In this document: positions 32,970-44,990 of the stretch, in pieces
How positions within the stretch are numbered: the first letter of the stretch is position 1
Layout of the letters: each line of letters begins with the position of its first letter
NCBI GenBank assembly: GCA_016490725.1
Contig: JAEMHR010000059.1
Coordinates: 82,790 to 146,789, forward strand
DNA: 64,000 bases
Source of the DNA: Amphichorda felina
Lineage: Eukaryota > Ascomycota > Sordariomycetes > Hypocreales > Bionectriaceae
Direction of reading: 5' to 3'
Translations under genes and position numbers: made by a program
Notes under the pieces: generated by a model
The model's database searches: none
What the model saw: only the letters and a program-made list of their open reading frames with translations
What the model was told of the DNA's origin: nothing

Positions 32970-34995
32970 TTACGACTCCTGGGCCTTCTGAGCCTCCCCG
33001 AGCACGTCAAACCACGTCTCCGGCCTCCTCCTCCCACCACTGTACGTATCATGGAGGTACTCCTCGGCCTCCCTCGCCCAAGCCAGCAGCTGCTCCTCGG
33101 CACCCCATTCACCCATGGCCATGAGCCCGACCGGCATCCTGCCCTCGCCTTGGGCCGGCTCCGCGTACCCCACCGGCGCCGAGACCGCCGGGGTGCCCAC
33201 CAAGTTGGCTAGGTAGATGTACATCATGTTGCGCACCGTCCGGTTCGTGTCGCTCAGCCCGTACGACTCGTCGCCTGCCGTGCGCGGCCACCCGTTGAGC
33301 GGCGTCGTGGGCGTCATGATGAGCAGACCCGGGTGCTCCTGGAAGAGGTGCGCCAGGTGCCTCATCATGACCTCCCGCAGCGCGTTGCACTTGAGGTAGT
33401 CGGCCGAGTTGGTCTGCTTGCCCACGCTGAGGAGCAGCTTGTTGGCCGGGCCCACGAGCGTGAGCCAGTCGGCCGGGTTGGGGGTCATGCGGCGTGCCCT
33501 CTCCGCCATCTCGGCGACGCACAGCATGCTGTGTGCCGTGCGCGACTCGGCAATGAAGGGGATGGAGATGTCAATGACTTCGTACCCGTGCTTGCTGGCA
33601 AAGTGCTCGACGGCCTTGTCGCAGATCTCGGCGACGCGGGGATCAGCCTCGGCCCACCACTCGCGGTAGATGCCCATGACGCGCTTCGCTCCCGGCTCGG
33701 GGAGCTTCGAGGTGCCGAATCGGCTCTGTATGGGGCAGTCCGGATTGGGCTGGGCCATGAGGCGGTACGCTATCGTGAGGTCCGTTGCGGATGCCGCCAG
33801 CGGGCCCCGGACGGCCATGGTGAGGCCGTCGAAGACTCCTGTGCGATCGTGGCTTGGCTTGAGGCCATAAACGCCGTTGAACGAAGCAGGAATGCGTATG
33901 CTGCCGCCAGCATCGGAGCCAACCACGATGGGGACAGTGCCCGCGCCGAGGCTGGAAGCGCCCCCAGAGGATGAGCCTCCAGGATAGTACGACGTGTTGC
34001 AGTGGTTTGTCGGGGTGCCTTGAGCGATCTACGAAAGATGGTCAGCGGGATTTGTACCTCAAAACGCAGAGAAGTCGCCGTCTTCTTATTCGTACATTAA
34101 GACCGTTCGTATCTGCTGCCCCGTTAGTGCCAGCTTTTCACTGCTATCCGCGACGAAGATAGCAACATACCTGAGCCCAGCTCGTGCATGCGGTTCTTGC
34201 CGATCACCACAGCTCCCGCTTCCTGGAGCTTCTGGACGGCCCAGAGCGTGGCCTCCTGCTCCTTAAAGGCAGGCAGATCCGGTCTATACTTCAACCCAAT
34301 ATGGGTGACGTAGCCTTTCACGTCCACGTCGTCCTTGACGCCGATAGGCACACCGTCGAGGACTCCGAGAGGTTTGCCAGCAGCGTACCGCTCCGTCGAG
34401 GCACGGGCGGCGTCGAGGGCGAGCGCGTCCTTTCCGTGACTGTCGGCCCATCCATCTGCATACTTTCCCTCCTTAGTGGCGGGCAAGAGAGTCTCCGCGA
34501 CCTGGAGAGGCGTGACCTTGCCGGACTTGTACATTTCATGGTAGTCGGCGGCCGTGTAGTACCTGGGGCGGCCGTCGGAAGACTTGTTGGCCGTGATGAG
34601 CTCAGGCTCCAGTTCCAGCATCTTCCCATCGCCCAGAGGGCTCACAGAGGGCTGGTCGAACGGTTAGCTTACAAGTGGGAGATGGCAGCCAGATGGGGGG
34701 TGGGCCTTGCAGTGAACCGGTAGGGGACATGGTCCAGCTCCGGCATGTCCTTGATGGAACCGAAGCCTGCATTGCTCCAGAACATCTTCTGGAGCGGGCC
34801 AACTCTGGCAAGTCTGCAACAAGTCAGGACCCGAGCTTTTATTCAGTCGGGAGCTGCAAGCTCCTCTCACAAGTTTCCCGCCAGAAGTAGCGGCAACCCC
34901 CGAAGGACGGGGTTGTTGTCTGCAGCGGAACTGTACTTGGCCTCCGGCCCCTTGATGGGCTGGGGGTAGTCGGCGAAAGCAGATGGAGGTGCCAT
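32970..34995 (-). CDS. Amidase-signature family hydrolase
   Basis: Ser-Ser-Lys amidase. Exons (minus) 34871-34995, 34711-34813, 34171-34651, 34096-34112 and 32970-34028 give 594 residues. The triad is intact: Lys182 in GVPIGVKDDVD, Ser261 in YPGGSSSGGA and nucleophile Ser285 in SDAGGSIRIPASF, with the spacing seen in FAAH-type enzymes. The N-terminal about 75 residues (PVLRGLPLLLAG, KMFWSNAGFGSIKDMPELDH) are the usual fungal extension. Intron 2 (34652-34710) appears to use a GC donor (ACT, then GCAAGG). Exon 4 is only 17 nt and supplies TNGLN just after MHELGSD. Substrate unknown. The frame closes at ...AQKAQES with no targeting signal seen. Confidence 0.88.
34652..34710 (-). other. Probable GC-AG intron of the amidase gene
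   Basis: 59 nt beginning GCAAGG and ending GACCAG, with GCTAAC about 12 nt before the acceptor. It joins RFT to PSVSPLGDG in phase. The GT alternatives tested are either 32 nt long, hit a stop, or delete the conserved segment. Confidence 0.6.
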
Positions 34996-35651
34996 TGGAA
35001 ACGCCTATTTAGAAACGCGAGTCCATATAGGTTCAAGGAGCGGGAAGTGGTTGGCGCCGAAGAGATGGTGAAGCAGCGGTCGTTGTTTACCTAAGTACAG
35101 ATGAAGAGGTACAACCCATCTCCTGTCCGCATGGATCATGGCCAGTTTTGGGAGTGGTGGAGACACGCCAAAAAGGCCAGGGTCTAGTCTTACAGCAGCT
35201 ACCTTACCTAGTAATACTACTACCCCTCCAGGTTTAGCTGATAATGCCATTCGCCGAGCGCCTAGGTTGGTTATTACCTTAAAACAATCACATGCTACGT
35301 TGGCCAGACCACCGCATGTACTACCTGGCCCTCGGGGCAACTTTCACAGGGCGAACCCATCAAAGCCTTCCAATTATCTGCCCAACCTCAATGCCCATCA
35401 TCTTCCAGGAACTCCTTCACCCTGTCCAGTAATCCGTACTACCACTCCAGAACAAGCGCAGTGACTTGCACCGTCGACAGTCTTTACCCCCTCCGTAAAA
35501 GCCCCTAGGCACTTGACCATATTCAACAGATGACAAATATCAGGCTTATCTGGCATACCGAGTCTTTTAAACTCATACTGTAGACATGCGGGCTACCCTC
35601 AATACGTGTAGCTATTGGCCAGTGCTAATACTGGTAGCGGCTTCAATGCCG
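34996..35651. other. Intergenic
   Basis: 656 bp from the amidase promoter to the 3' end of the next minus-strand gene. It contains short TACTACTACC-type words near 35213-35225. No gene seen. Confidence 0.4.
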
Positions 35652-36678
35652 TTACATGAACTTGGACGCAAGCCCCATGAGGCCTCCTTGCTGCTGGCCC
35701 TGGCTCTTGAGATACAGCTTCATGGCCATTTCTCCCGCATTCTGGATGACCGACTCCTTGCTAGCGCCCGATGAAATCTTGCCCTTGGCCGCTTTATCAT
35801 CGAAGAGCTGCAGCATTTAGTCAAAGCTGGTATTCATAACTACCGCGACGGATGGATGGATGGATGGACGTACCTTGCTCGCCTCAGACATGGCCAGGCC
35901 GAGGAAGGCTCCCTTGCTCTGCTTGCTACCCGTCTCGCCCTGGTTGAACAACTTGAGGGCCTGCATGGCAGCCGCAGCGCCGAGGCTCCTCTCGTCGGCG
36001 TCGTCGTCGTCGTCATCTACGTACGACTTCTTGTGCTTCTTGACGGCATCTTCATCCTGGGTCAGCTGCAAGTTTCTCTCTCCAGGGATGGTGGCCCGGT
36101 GCGATGGGGTTGACACTGACCCTCCTCGTCGATATCCCCCTCGGCAAGGCTGGATTTCTTCTGGCCGATGGCGCTGATGATGCTGGAGAATAGGTCGCCG
36201 CTGCCCGAGGATCCGGCACGCTCAGACGCCTCCTCCTTGGCAGTACGGAAGTCGTCGTCGTCGTCTCGGTCGAAGAAGCCGCCGCCAGCGGGGTAGCTCC
36301 CGCCGTGAGACTCTGAGACAACGGAGTTAGGCAATCCCCAACCGGTTTCTCATACTATTGCAGGATCCACTCACTGTTTCCTCCGCCTAGGGACTGCTCT
36401 GCATCACTGTGCGTTAGCAAGGAACTGCATGGTCGTGCGGCCGGGGGTTTGCAGGCTACCCCAGATGGGATCGCAGATGCTGCCCCCTCCCTCCCACTCC
36501 CGACCCGATGAGGGGTCAAGGGTCCAGGGACCTTGGGTCCGAGCGAGAACCCTGAATCATAGCGGGAGGGGTAGATTGGGGTTTCGCAGATCTCGGGGCG
36601 GGAGAGAGACGTACCTTGTTGCTTGTCCTGGGCTCGCTCCTCGAGAAACTCTTTGCCGGCGTTGATGATCTTGTCCAT
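35652..36678 (-). CDS. Small conserved fungal protein (called beta-flanking protein in relatives)
   Basis: Five exons on the minus strand: 36615-36678, 36375-36398 (24 nt), 36121-36312, 35874-36049 and 35652-35807, joining in phase to 203 residues. The N-terminus (MDKIINAGKEFLEERAQDKQ) is an amphipathic helix. Gly-rich and acidic segments follow (FFDRDDDDDF, YVDDDDDDADERSL), then the conserved-looking helical part GAAAAMQALKLFNQGE, QSKGAFLGLAMSEASKLFDD and KESVIQNAGEMAMKLYLKSQ. This pattern occurs in a widespread ascomycete family of unknown function. There are no membrane helices or catalytic motifs. The exon 2 and exon 4 acceptors (GATGCAG, GATGAAG) are my choices to hold frame; the family match EEDAVKKHKK supports the second. 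Confidence 0.72.
35850..35868. repeat. (GGAT)n microsatellite in an intron
   Basis: About four and a half GGAT units lie inside the last intron (35808-35873) of the small conserved protein gene, close to its donor site. Confidence 0.8.
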
Positions 36679-37468
36679 GGCGGATGAGGGGGACGAAGCT
36701 GTAGCTGGTGATGTGCGGTATGACCCAAGTGGAGCCTGTCTTCGAAGTGATTCCGTGCGTGATTGCTGTGTGCGTACAAAAACTAGTTAGGATCTTGAAC
36801 GAGAGATCAAGGTCAGATTATGGAGACGAGGAACCATCACAGAAAGCAGTCGAAGAAGCGTACAGTACTTCCCGTTCGTACATATACGGAGGTGGCAAGA
36901 GCGCCCCAGTGACGCAGGCCACGCAATGACTGCGGGGTCCAGCTCCTCTCTGGCCGTCTCAGGAGCGTGGAGGCTGGAGAGCAAGGTTGGACCCTGAATC
37001 GGTGGCCAATGCCATTTAAACTGCCAAGGCATCCGCTGCCTTTCTGTGACATCCGATGTGTGAAGTGGCGGAAAGGTGGAACAATCCATCTGACCAGGCA
37101 AGCCAGGCCTGTGCTGTGATACTGGCTTCCCTTCCCCGTAGGTACATGGGATCAGACGCAGCTTGCAACTGGGCTTCCACCAAGTCCATTATTTTCCCAC
37201 GTCCCCTATTATGCGTGTTTCTATAGGGTATCATATCGGCATCGTATATAAGCATCTTCCAATGCCTAGCCAAAATAAACATACGTCATATACCATCTTC
37301 TTGCCCGTATCGTGTGTTTAATCCCCGTCGCCAGTCATATGCATCTTTCGAAGTCAAAAGCCAACTCCCTATGTGACAAGAGTCAACGCTGCCATACTCC
37401 GTTTGCCAGTGCACGAACCGCTGCCGCCTCGTCTAGCCCAGTTCGGTGCACTATCCATATCCCTCCGC
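36679..37468. other. Intergenic
   Basis: 0.79 kb from the promoter of the small conserved gene to the 3' end of the WC-2 gene. A CCGGCCGGCCGG palindromic run straddles the WC-2 stop region. No gene seen. Confidence 0.4.
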
Positions 37469-38997
37469 TCATGCGACCGGCCGGCCGGCCGCTACATGGA
37501 TCGACGAGTTGTTTGTACCGTTCTTCTTCTTTTCCTTCTTGGCCCACCGCAGGCCACAAGCGTTACACAGCGTCTTGGGCCCGTTAGGACCCTTGCGCCA
37601 TTCGGGAGAATCAAGAGTTCCTTTAGATTGACTCGTTAGTGAAACAAAGTCCGTGTATGGGAGCAACCATTGGAACACTAGGTCAACTTACCACAGTCAG
37701 TGCAGACATATTCCTCCGAAGTCTTGAGCTTCTTCTTCTTCTCTCCTGTCCGCGGATCTCTGTCAACAGGGATGGCGATGCCTGCATCACCCTTGATGAG
37801 CGTCGGGCTGGCGTTGCCCGTCGTGATACCTCTACTGCGCTCTCCTTCCACATATCTCAAGCCTGTCAGCATCTCTATCGTGTCCGTGTGCGCTTCATAG
37901 CGGGCCATTTTGTCTTTGAGCGAGTCTGGGCGGCGGCCGGCTGATGCGCCTTCAAGGTTCTCTCTTGTCAGAGCACCGTTGAAGCCGCTCCTCTCCGATT
38001 GCGCACCAGATCGGTCACCAATGACACTCCCTGAGAATGGAGTAGTACCAGGCGCCCCGTCGACCTCTGTTTGGCCCAGTTCTGACTGGGAGCCCTTGCT
38101 CTGAAGCCACTGCTTCTGCGCCTCATCGTTGTCTGCCTCTTCTTCTCTCCGCAACTCGGCTATTCGTCGCTTCAACCGTTCGTTCTCGATTTTGTGCTCA
38201 AGGAACGAGTCCAAGAGCCCAGCATTCTTGGTGGGGTAAGGGCGCGCCATCATGAAGACGGCTTGACAGAAAGGCGACTGGTTGTGAGGGTTCCTCGCGA
38301 ACTTGGCTGCAGCGATATGCGCATGGCCAACGGCTTCGAAAACAGCGTAGGTGCCATCCTTCTTCTTAAACCGATAAAACATTCGTAGCGGACTCCCGGA
38401 TGCGATCGACTCGTTGAGCTCGGCGACAAACACGCCCTGGTCATCGGGGTGGATGAGGTCCTTGAGGAACACATCTTGGATGTCCTCGGTAGTATAGCCA
38501 GTCACTTGCTGAACGCTGGGCGAGGCGTATTTGATGCGCCCGTCGGAATCGAGTATTTGTAGTAGATCCTTGAGCTCTTCGACCACCTTGGCAGGCCAGT
38601 TCCTCCGTTTTGTAAACTCCGTCAGAGTGCTATTGGATCCACCAACACTAGCTTGGCTGAAGGACGTCAATGGCAAAGGGCCTGCGCCGGGCACATTGTT
38701 GGAAGCGGTGTTGAATTGGTTCTCGGACTGCGCGACGGCGCTATCGGTGGGATTGTTCATGGAACCAAAATGCTGATTCATGGAGTTGTCTGAGGTGTCG
38801 ATGTTCATCGGTATGGCCCCAAAGGACTCGAGCATACTGTTGTCGAACATGAGAGCATTGGTGTCAGTACCCATAGACGCGGAGGCGGCACTGGGACCAG
38901 GTGCAGCATGGCTGCCCGTCAGGTCTGGCAGCGGGGCGAAGTCAAAGTCACCGTAGCTGTAGACAGCGTCCGATGGTTGAGGTGGTCCCTGAGCCAT
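37469..38997 (-). CDS. wc-2: White collar-2 (PAS/GATA transcription factor)
   Basis: Partner of the blue-light receptor WC-1 in the white-collar complex, which activates light and clock genes. Exons (minus) 37692-38997 and 37469-37620 give 485 residues (Neurospora WC-2 has about 530). The Gln/Ser/Asn-rich N-terminus is followed by one PAS domain at about 145-270 (LLQILDSDGRIKYASPSVQQ, FLKDLIHPDDQGVFVAELN). A helical, charged region comes next, then a GATA zinc finger: Cys432-Cys435 and Cys454-Cys457 in CX2CX18CX2C form, the 18-residue loop typical of WC-2. The 71-nt intron splits the finger right after the second Cys, a useful check on the join. The C-terminal tail is short and lies on a GC palindrome; a further intron there cannot be excluded. 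Confidence 0.95.
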
Positions 38998-40719
38998 GGC
39001 TGCGGTGCGGTGCGGTGGCTGCGTGGGCTACCTGCAAATCTAATAATTGCATTGGATGAGGTTCAACGGTCCGGGCGGTGACGACATTCGGCGTCTAGAA
39101 GCGGCCGTGAACCATGAGCCGACCAGCACCCTGGGCAAATGAAGAAGGTGTCGAGCAGAAACAGGGGCCAAAAGAGGATATGGCCCGATGTTTGGTGGCT
39201 CACTCCGGTGCGCTCTTGGAGAATAGTCGGATGGGTTGCAGTGGGAGGGGAGGAGGAGGAGGGTCCGAGGCGGATGATAGATGCAGGCTCGTATGCAGGT
39301 TTTAAAGTCAATGGAGCAACCGCCGGGGGGCGGGGACGGAGGGGAATGCGAGGCAGAATCTAGCGACGGGCTCGAAGCGGGCCGTGGGCTGCTATACCGT
39401 GCGCTGGCCGGCAAAAGATAGATGAGGGTCGGCGGAGGGGTGTATGCGGTGATGTCGGAGGACGGATAGCGGAAGGTGGAGGATTATCGAAATTGTGAGA
39501 GCAGCAGGATGCCGGTTTTGCCAGAATCGCATTCCAGGTTCCAGGTTCCAAGGAGCTCACTCCGCCCCGCGACTGCAGCCCAGAGTCCCTCCACTGAGTT
39601 CCTCCACTGGGGCGGGATCAGCGGAAACCGGAAGCTGATGGAGGGGGCCACTGCTAGCTCACTGCCTGGAACTGCCAGTTCACTGCCTGCCAGCGCCCGT
39701 CAGCGCCCGTCAGCGCCACACCAGGGTGCCACAGACATCCATGGATGGAGGTCACAGTGCCGTCGGAGAAAATCCTCCGCCAAAAGCGGACACCCCACCT
39801 GAGCTTCCAGCCAAAGCCCGTTCCCCAGGGACCACTCCGCGTCGCAGTGGGAGGATATCGCGCGAGCGTCACGAGGTGCCGCTGGGAAACGTCTTGGGAA
39901 CCTCTTGGCATTCTTTCCGCTGGATGGCTCCGCTGCCGGTGGCTGTTCCGAGTCTTCCCAACACGGGCGGCCTTACGAACACGGGCGTTGGCAATCAGAA
40001 CTCACAGAAAATCCACTGGACCCTTGTTGATCACCGCCTCAAATTATGACGGATATTACGGTGTACCACCAGTATCCGCGAAGAGCACAGAACGTGGCTT
40101 GCAGTGGCGGCGCTTCGGCAAGGAATCCATCCACTCGCCCCAAGCATGGACAACGGCCGCCATTCCATTTGACTGAACGGCTCGACATTGGACCAAGGTA
40201 CGAGCGTAGTTCCATGCAGCCTAACAAAATATCCAGGAGAGTCGATGCCAGAATCATGAGACCAGACGTGAACCCAAGATCTACTGGTACTAGTAGTAAG
40301 GGGGGTTACATACGCACCTAGGTACGTAGTAGGGCGTGCGAATTACCTGGTACGGATGGGACTCGTATATCCATACAGATTGAGATACCACGGGCGGGCG
40401 GGTGGTCACAGCAAAAAGCAATGTGCAGTTGTGTGCATTTCCGTAGCAGCAACTGCGAGACGCCAAGAGATGTACCTAACGGGGGCGCCCATTGCAGGGT
40501 CCAAGACCCCCGCACAAGCACTATAGCGGCTCACGTGAGGACGCATCTCACCAAACCTCGTTAACGCGTTCCAGGTTGCCTTGAAATCCCGAGTCGCGTC
40601 TTCGAGCACCTTCTGGTCCCATTTCGCCCGTTTATCCAGCGTTGCAACCTTCGATGCTGCCCAGCCGCCAGGCTTCTCATGACGCAAGCCAAGAGACCTT
40701 CGTGAGATAGCCGGTCGCC
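38998..40719. other. Divergent promoter region of wc-2 and RAD50
   Basis: 1.72 kb. Direct-repeat words occur at 39.65-39.72 kb (CAGCGCCCGT three times, CTGGAACTGCCAGTTCACTG) and near 39.53 kb (CAGGTTCCAGGTTCC). A GGTACTAGTAGTA run lies near 40285. No convincing open frame; it should hold both promoters. Confidence 0.5.
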
Positions 40720-43700
40720 ATGTCCAAGATCGACAAGCTCTCCATCTCAGGAGTCCGGTCCTTTAGCCCGGCTGTCCGAGAAGCCATCCAATTCTACTCT
40801 CCTCTAACCCTTATTGTCGGCTACAATGGATCCGGCAAGACCACTATTATCGAGTGTCTCAAATATGCCACTACGGGCGAGCTACCACCCAACAGCAAGG
40901 GTGGGGCCTTCATTCACGATCCCAAGGCACGCCCCCATCTTCACTCATCACCTTACTGATCAATGTGCTGACCTAGCGTAGCTGTGCGGGGAGAAGGAAG
41001 TCATGGCGCAGGTCAAACTACAGTTTCGATCGATAAATGGCCGCCAGCACGTTGCTACCAGGAGCTTGCAGCTCACAGTCAAGAAGACCACGAGGTCTCA
41101 AAAGACTCTGGACTGTTCGCTCGTCGTCGTAAACAATGGTGAGCGAACCACGACATCGACGAGGCAGGCTCAGCTTGATGAGATGGTACCCGAACGGCTT
41201 GGTGTTTCCCCGGCAATCCTCGATGCAGTCATTTTTTGTCACCAAGACGAGTCGCTCTGGCCACTAAGTGAGCCTGCGGCCCTCAAGAAACGGTTCGACG
41301 AGATTTTCGAGGCTCAGAAGTATACCAAAGCTATTGAAAACCTAAAGGTCCTTCGGAAGAAGCAGGTTGAGCAGCTTGGCAAGCTTCAGAACGACGAGGC
41401 GCACAACAAAATCAACAAGGATCGCGGCGAACGAGCAGAGAAGCGCATGACGGGCCTACAGGCTGAGATCGAGGGAGCACGTGAGAAGTGCGAGGCCCTC
41501 ACCACCGAAATGGAGGAAACACAAGAAAGGATTCGAGAGAAGCACGAACAGGCCAACAGCTATCTTCAAATTGTCCAGAATCTCGGGAACAAGCGGGAGC
41601 AGCTCGAATATAGACAAGACGCGGCCAACGAGTTGCGCCAGACTTTTGAAGAACTGCACGACGATGATGCTTCTCTAGAGGCATCTTTGACCCAGTACCA
41701 AGAGAGGATGCGGGGCTTCCAGGAAGAAGCTGAGCAAAACAAAGCACAGTACAACGAACTGCAGAAAGAGTTGGCTGAGGCTCAAAAAAGTCTGAATACC
41801 AAGCTGTCGGAGCAAGGAAAACACCAGTCCGACAAGGACAAATATGACCGGCAACTAAAGGCTCGCGTTGAGATGGTCCAGGAGACTGCCCAAAAACACA
41901 ATTTCAGGGGCTATGACGGAGACCTCACAGACCAACAAATCCAGGCTTTTAATGAGCGCATGCAGAAGCTTCTGCACGAGAAGAAGCGGGACCTCGAGCG
42001 GCTCCAAAAGGAAAACTCAGCAGAGCTAGATAGGGCTACGGGTGTTATCACAGACCTCGAGGGTCGCAAGGCTGCCAGAACTCAGGATCGCGTCTCTGCC
42101 AAGCAGCGCATGGGTGCCATAGAGAAGAGAACCAACATCTTGCAGAGTGAGGCAAGCAAGATCCAGGTCGATGAAGGGGCGAAAGCCGTGCTTGACGGCC
42201 AACTCGAAGAGCTTGGGGGGCGATTAGAAAGGCTGCAAAACGAGTTTGAAAAGGCAAATTGGGACCGGCAACTTGCTGAAGAGAACGACAAGTTGTTTCA
42301 TTTGGAAAGCGAAAACGACCGCCTAGGGCGTGAGCTTATTGAGTCCACCCGCCTCGCCTCCGAGCGCGCTCAGCTGGATTATCGCAAAAAGGAACTGTCG
42401 GATCGTAAACGCAAGCTTGAGACTCTGGCCAACACGTGGAAGACGAAACTCTCTGCCGTGGTTGGCGATGATTGGGAGCCCGATAACTTGGAAACTCGCT
42501 TTCAGTCGATTCTCAAGCGCCAGGCAAAGACTGTTGACGACGCGAAACACGGCCGTGAACAATCGAGGCAGAAACTCCAAAAGGTTGAGTACCAGCTCAA
42601 GAACGCAAGAGCCTCGCTCGATAAGAACACTCAGGAAAGTTCCAAGTGCAAGCAAAAAGTCGTCGCAGCTCTCCAGGCTGTCCGCGAAAATGCCATCATT
42701 GAGGACTATACGGAGGAGGTTTCAGCTTTGGAGAACTCTGTGGAGGACTACCGAAACGATCTGAGTCTCTTCGATGCTCTTGTCCAATACTATACCAAGT
42801 GCAAGGCCACTTTAGACTCGAAGAAGACATGTCTGCTATGCGAGCGAAGTTTTGAAGACAGCCAACGCGGCAGCATAGAGCGATTGCGAAGGAAGATTGA
42901 AAGGAACCTCGATCCAAATGGTAAGAAGGAGACAAAAACGGATCTGGACGAGGCGACAGGGAGCCTTGAACAGTTACGTGCCGTTCGTCCGCTCTTTGAC
43001 ACGTATGAGAGGCTGGGTTCTGAGCTACCTGCCCTTCGCGATGAGTGCAAGTCGCTGGAGACTGAGTTTGATACACTGGAGAGACAATTGGAAGAGCAGG
43101 AGTCCATAGTCGCCTCGGAAGAGGAGAAGCACAGGGACATGGATGACTTATCCAAGACCGTTATGAACATCACTCAGGTCGTCAAGGACATCAAGGACTC
43201 AGAGAACCAGGTCGATCGTATTCAATCACAGCAAGCATCAGGGGGGGCCACGAGAAGCGCTGACGAGATCCACGAGCTCCAAGCTAGCCTGGGCGAGCAG
43301 ACAAGGACTGTCAAGACAAAGATAGCGAAGTTGTCGACAGACAAGCAGCGCGTCAAGGATCAGATGAGCTCCCTGGAGCTCGAAAAGAGCGAGCTGCGAA
43401 ACCAAATCAGCTCGGCGATGGGCCAGCTGGACAAGAAAAAGGACATCCAAGTTCAGATTCAGTCACTCAAGGACGACCTGGCCCAGCAACGCGAGATTAT
43501 CCAGCGCGCTGACGTTGAACTGGAGAGCATCGAACCGGAGATTGCCGAAGCCAAGGCTGCGCGCGACGAGACACTTGGTCGGGGTCGCTCTAAGGAACAG
43601 ACCATTGCCAACGCGCGGGATGAGATATCCAACTCTATCAGCGAGATCAGAATGGTGGAGACGGACATCGAAGATTATGTGGACCGGGGAGGCCCATCGA

Positions 43701-44698
43701 ATCTTGCGTCCAACCAACGAGCCATTGCTACGCTGGAAAAGTCCATCGCCAACACCAAGAAGGAGGTGGACAATCTGACAAGGCGGACTAATAAGCTTCG
43801 AGAGGATATTGACAACGGTGACCGTAAGAAGAAGAACATCAACGACAACCTAAACTACCGAAAGCATCTCCGCACTCTGGATACTCTGCGCCAGGATATT
43901 GCCGATCTAGAGGACCGGAACGCCCACGAAGACTACGAGAGGCTTCAGGGAGAGGCCAGATCCCTGGAAAACCACTCGAACCGCCTCTTTGCTGAACGCG
44001 GGTCTGTGATGGGGACGATGAAGACCAAGGACGAGGAGCTGGACCGACTGCTCCAAGAGTGGGAGATGGACTACAAGGATGCAAAGCCAAAGTATCGTGA
44101 GTCGCACATCCGGGTTGAGACGACCAAAGCGGCCATCGAGGACCTGGCCCAGTGCAGCTCCGCCTTGGACAAGGCCGTGATGCAGTTCCACTCAATGAAG
44201 ATGGCCGAGGTGAACCGCATAGCCGGCGAGCTGTGGCAGAGCACATACCAGGGCACCGACATTGACACGATCCTCATCCGGTCAGACAACGAGTCGTCGA
44301 CGGGGAAGCGCAACTACAACTACCGTCTCTGCATGGTCAAGCAGGACACGGAGATGGACATGCGCGGACGCTGCTCGGCGGGCCAGAAGGTCCTCGCCAG
44401 CATCATCATCCGCCTCGCCCTCGCCGAGTCCTTTGGCGTCAACTGCGGCCTCATTGCCCTGGACGAGCCAACCACCAACCTCGACCGTGACAACATCAAG
44501 TCCCTCGCCGAGAGCCTCCACATGATCATCAAGACCCGCCAGGCCCAGAGCAACTTCCAGCTCATCGTCATCACCCACGACGAGGAGTTCCTGCGGCACA
44601 TGCGCTGCAGCGATTTCTGCGACAGCTTCTTCCGTGTCAAGCGTGACGAGAGGCAGAATAGCGTCATCTCGAGGGAGAGCATCACCAAGATTTTCTGA
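40720..44698 (+). CDS. RAD50: RAD50 double-strand break repair ATPase
   Basis: SMC-like ATPase of the Mre11-Rad50-Nbs1/Xrs2 complex that tethers and processes DNA ends. Exons 40720-40926 and 40982-44698 give 1307 residues (yeast 1312). Walker A is VGYNGSGKTTIIECLKYATT, the Q-loop is CHQDESLWPL, and two long coiled coils flank the zinc hook CLLC at Cys686-Cys689, almost the same position as in yeast. The ABC signature SAGQKVLASIIIRLAL starts near 1201, and Walker B is LIALDEPTTNLD with Asp1230-Glu1231. All catalytic features are intact. The single 55-nt intron after HDPK has a GC donor (AAG, then GCACGC); no GT donor nearby keeps the frame into LCGEKEVMAQVKLQF. It diverges from wc-2. Confidence 0.97.
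40927..40981 (+). other. GC-AG intron of RAD50
   Basis: 55 nt starting GCACGC and ending GCGTAG, with GTGCTGACC just upstream of the acceptor. It differs from a standard GTACGC donor by one base. The join HDPK/LCGEKEV is the conserved Rad50 sequence. Confidence 0.85.
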
Positions 44699-44990
44699 AA
44701 ACACTGCATATGAGAACCTTTACTTGGGACAGGTGTTTGGGGGGCATTTAATGGGGTTGGCGTTGTTTGGCGTTCTAGAGAATGTAAGGTATACTGCAGC
44801 TGAAGCACACGTCTCTACCATAATATGTACGTCGCAATGGAATAGTAAGGCACAAACCAAGGATCGACGCCCAAAGCGTGAAAGCTGGCATTTAATGAAT
44901 AATCCAAGTTGTTCCTGTATCGTATCAGTGTCCCATTACCTTTCCCTTTCGCCCGTGGTATCATGCAAGCTCATCAAGGAGAATTCCCCA

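Noticed and set aside
34641..34710. 32-nt GT-AG intron in the amidase gene
   Set aside because: Too short for fungal splicing and it leaves an extra non-conserved segment; the 59-nt GC-AG intron fits branch point and homology better.
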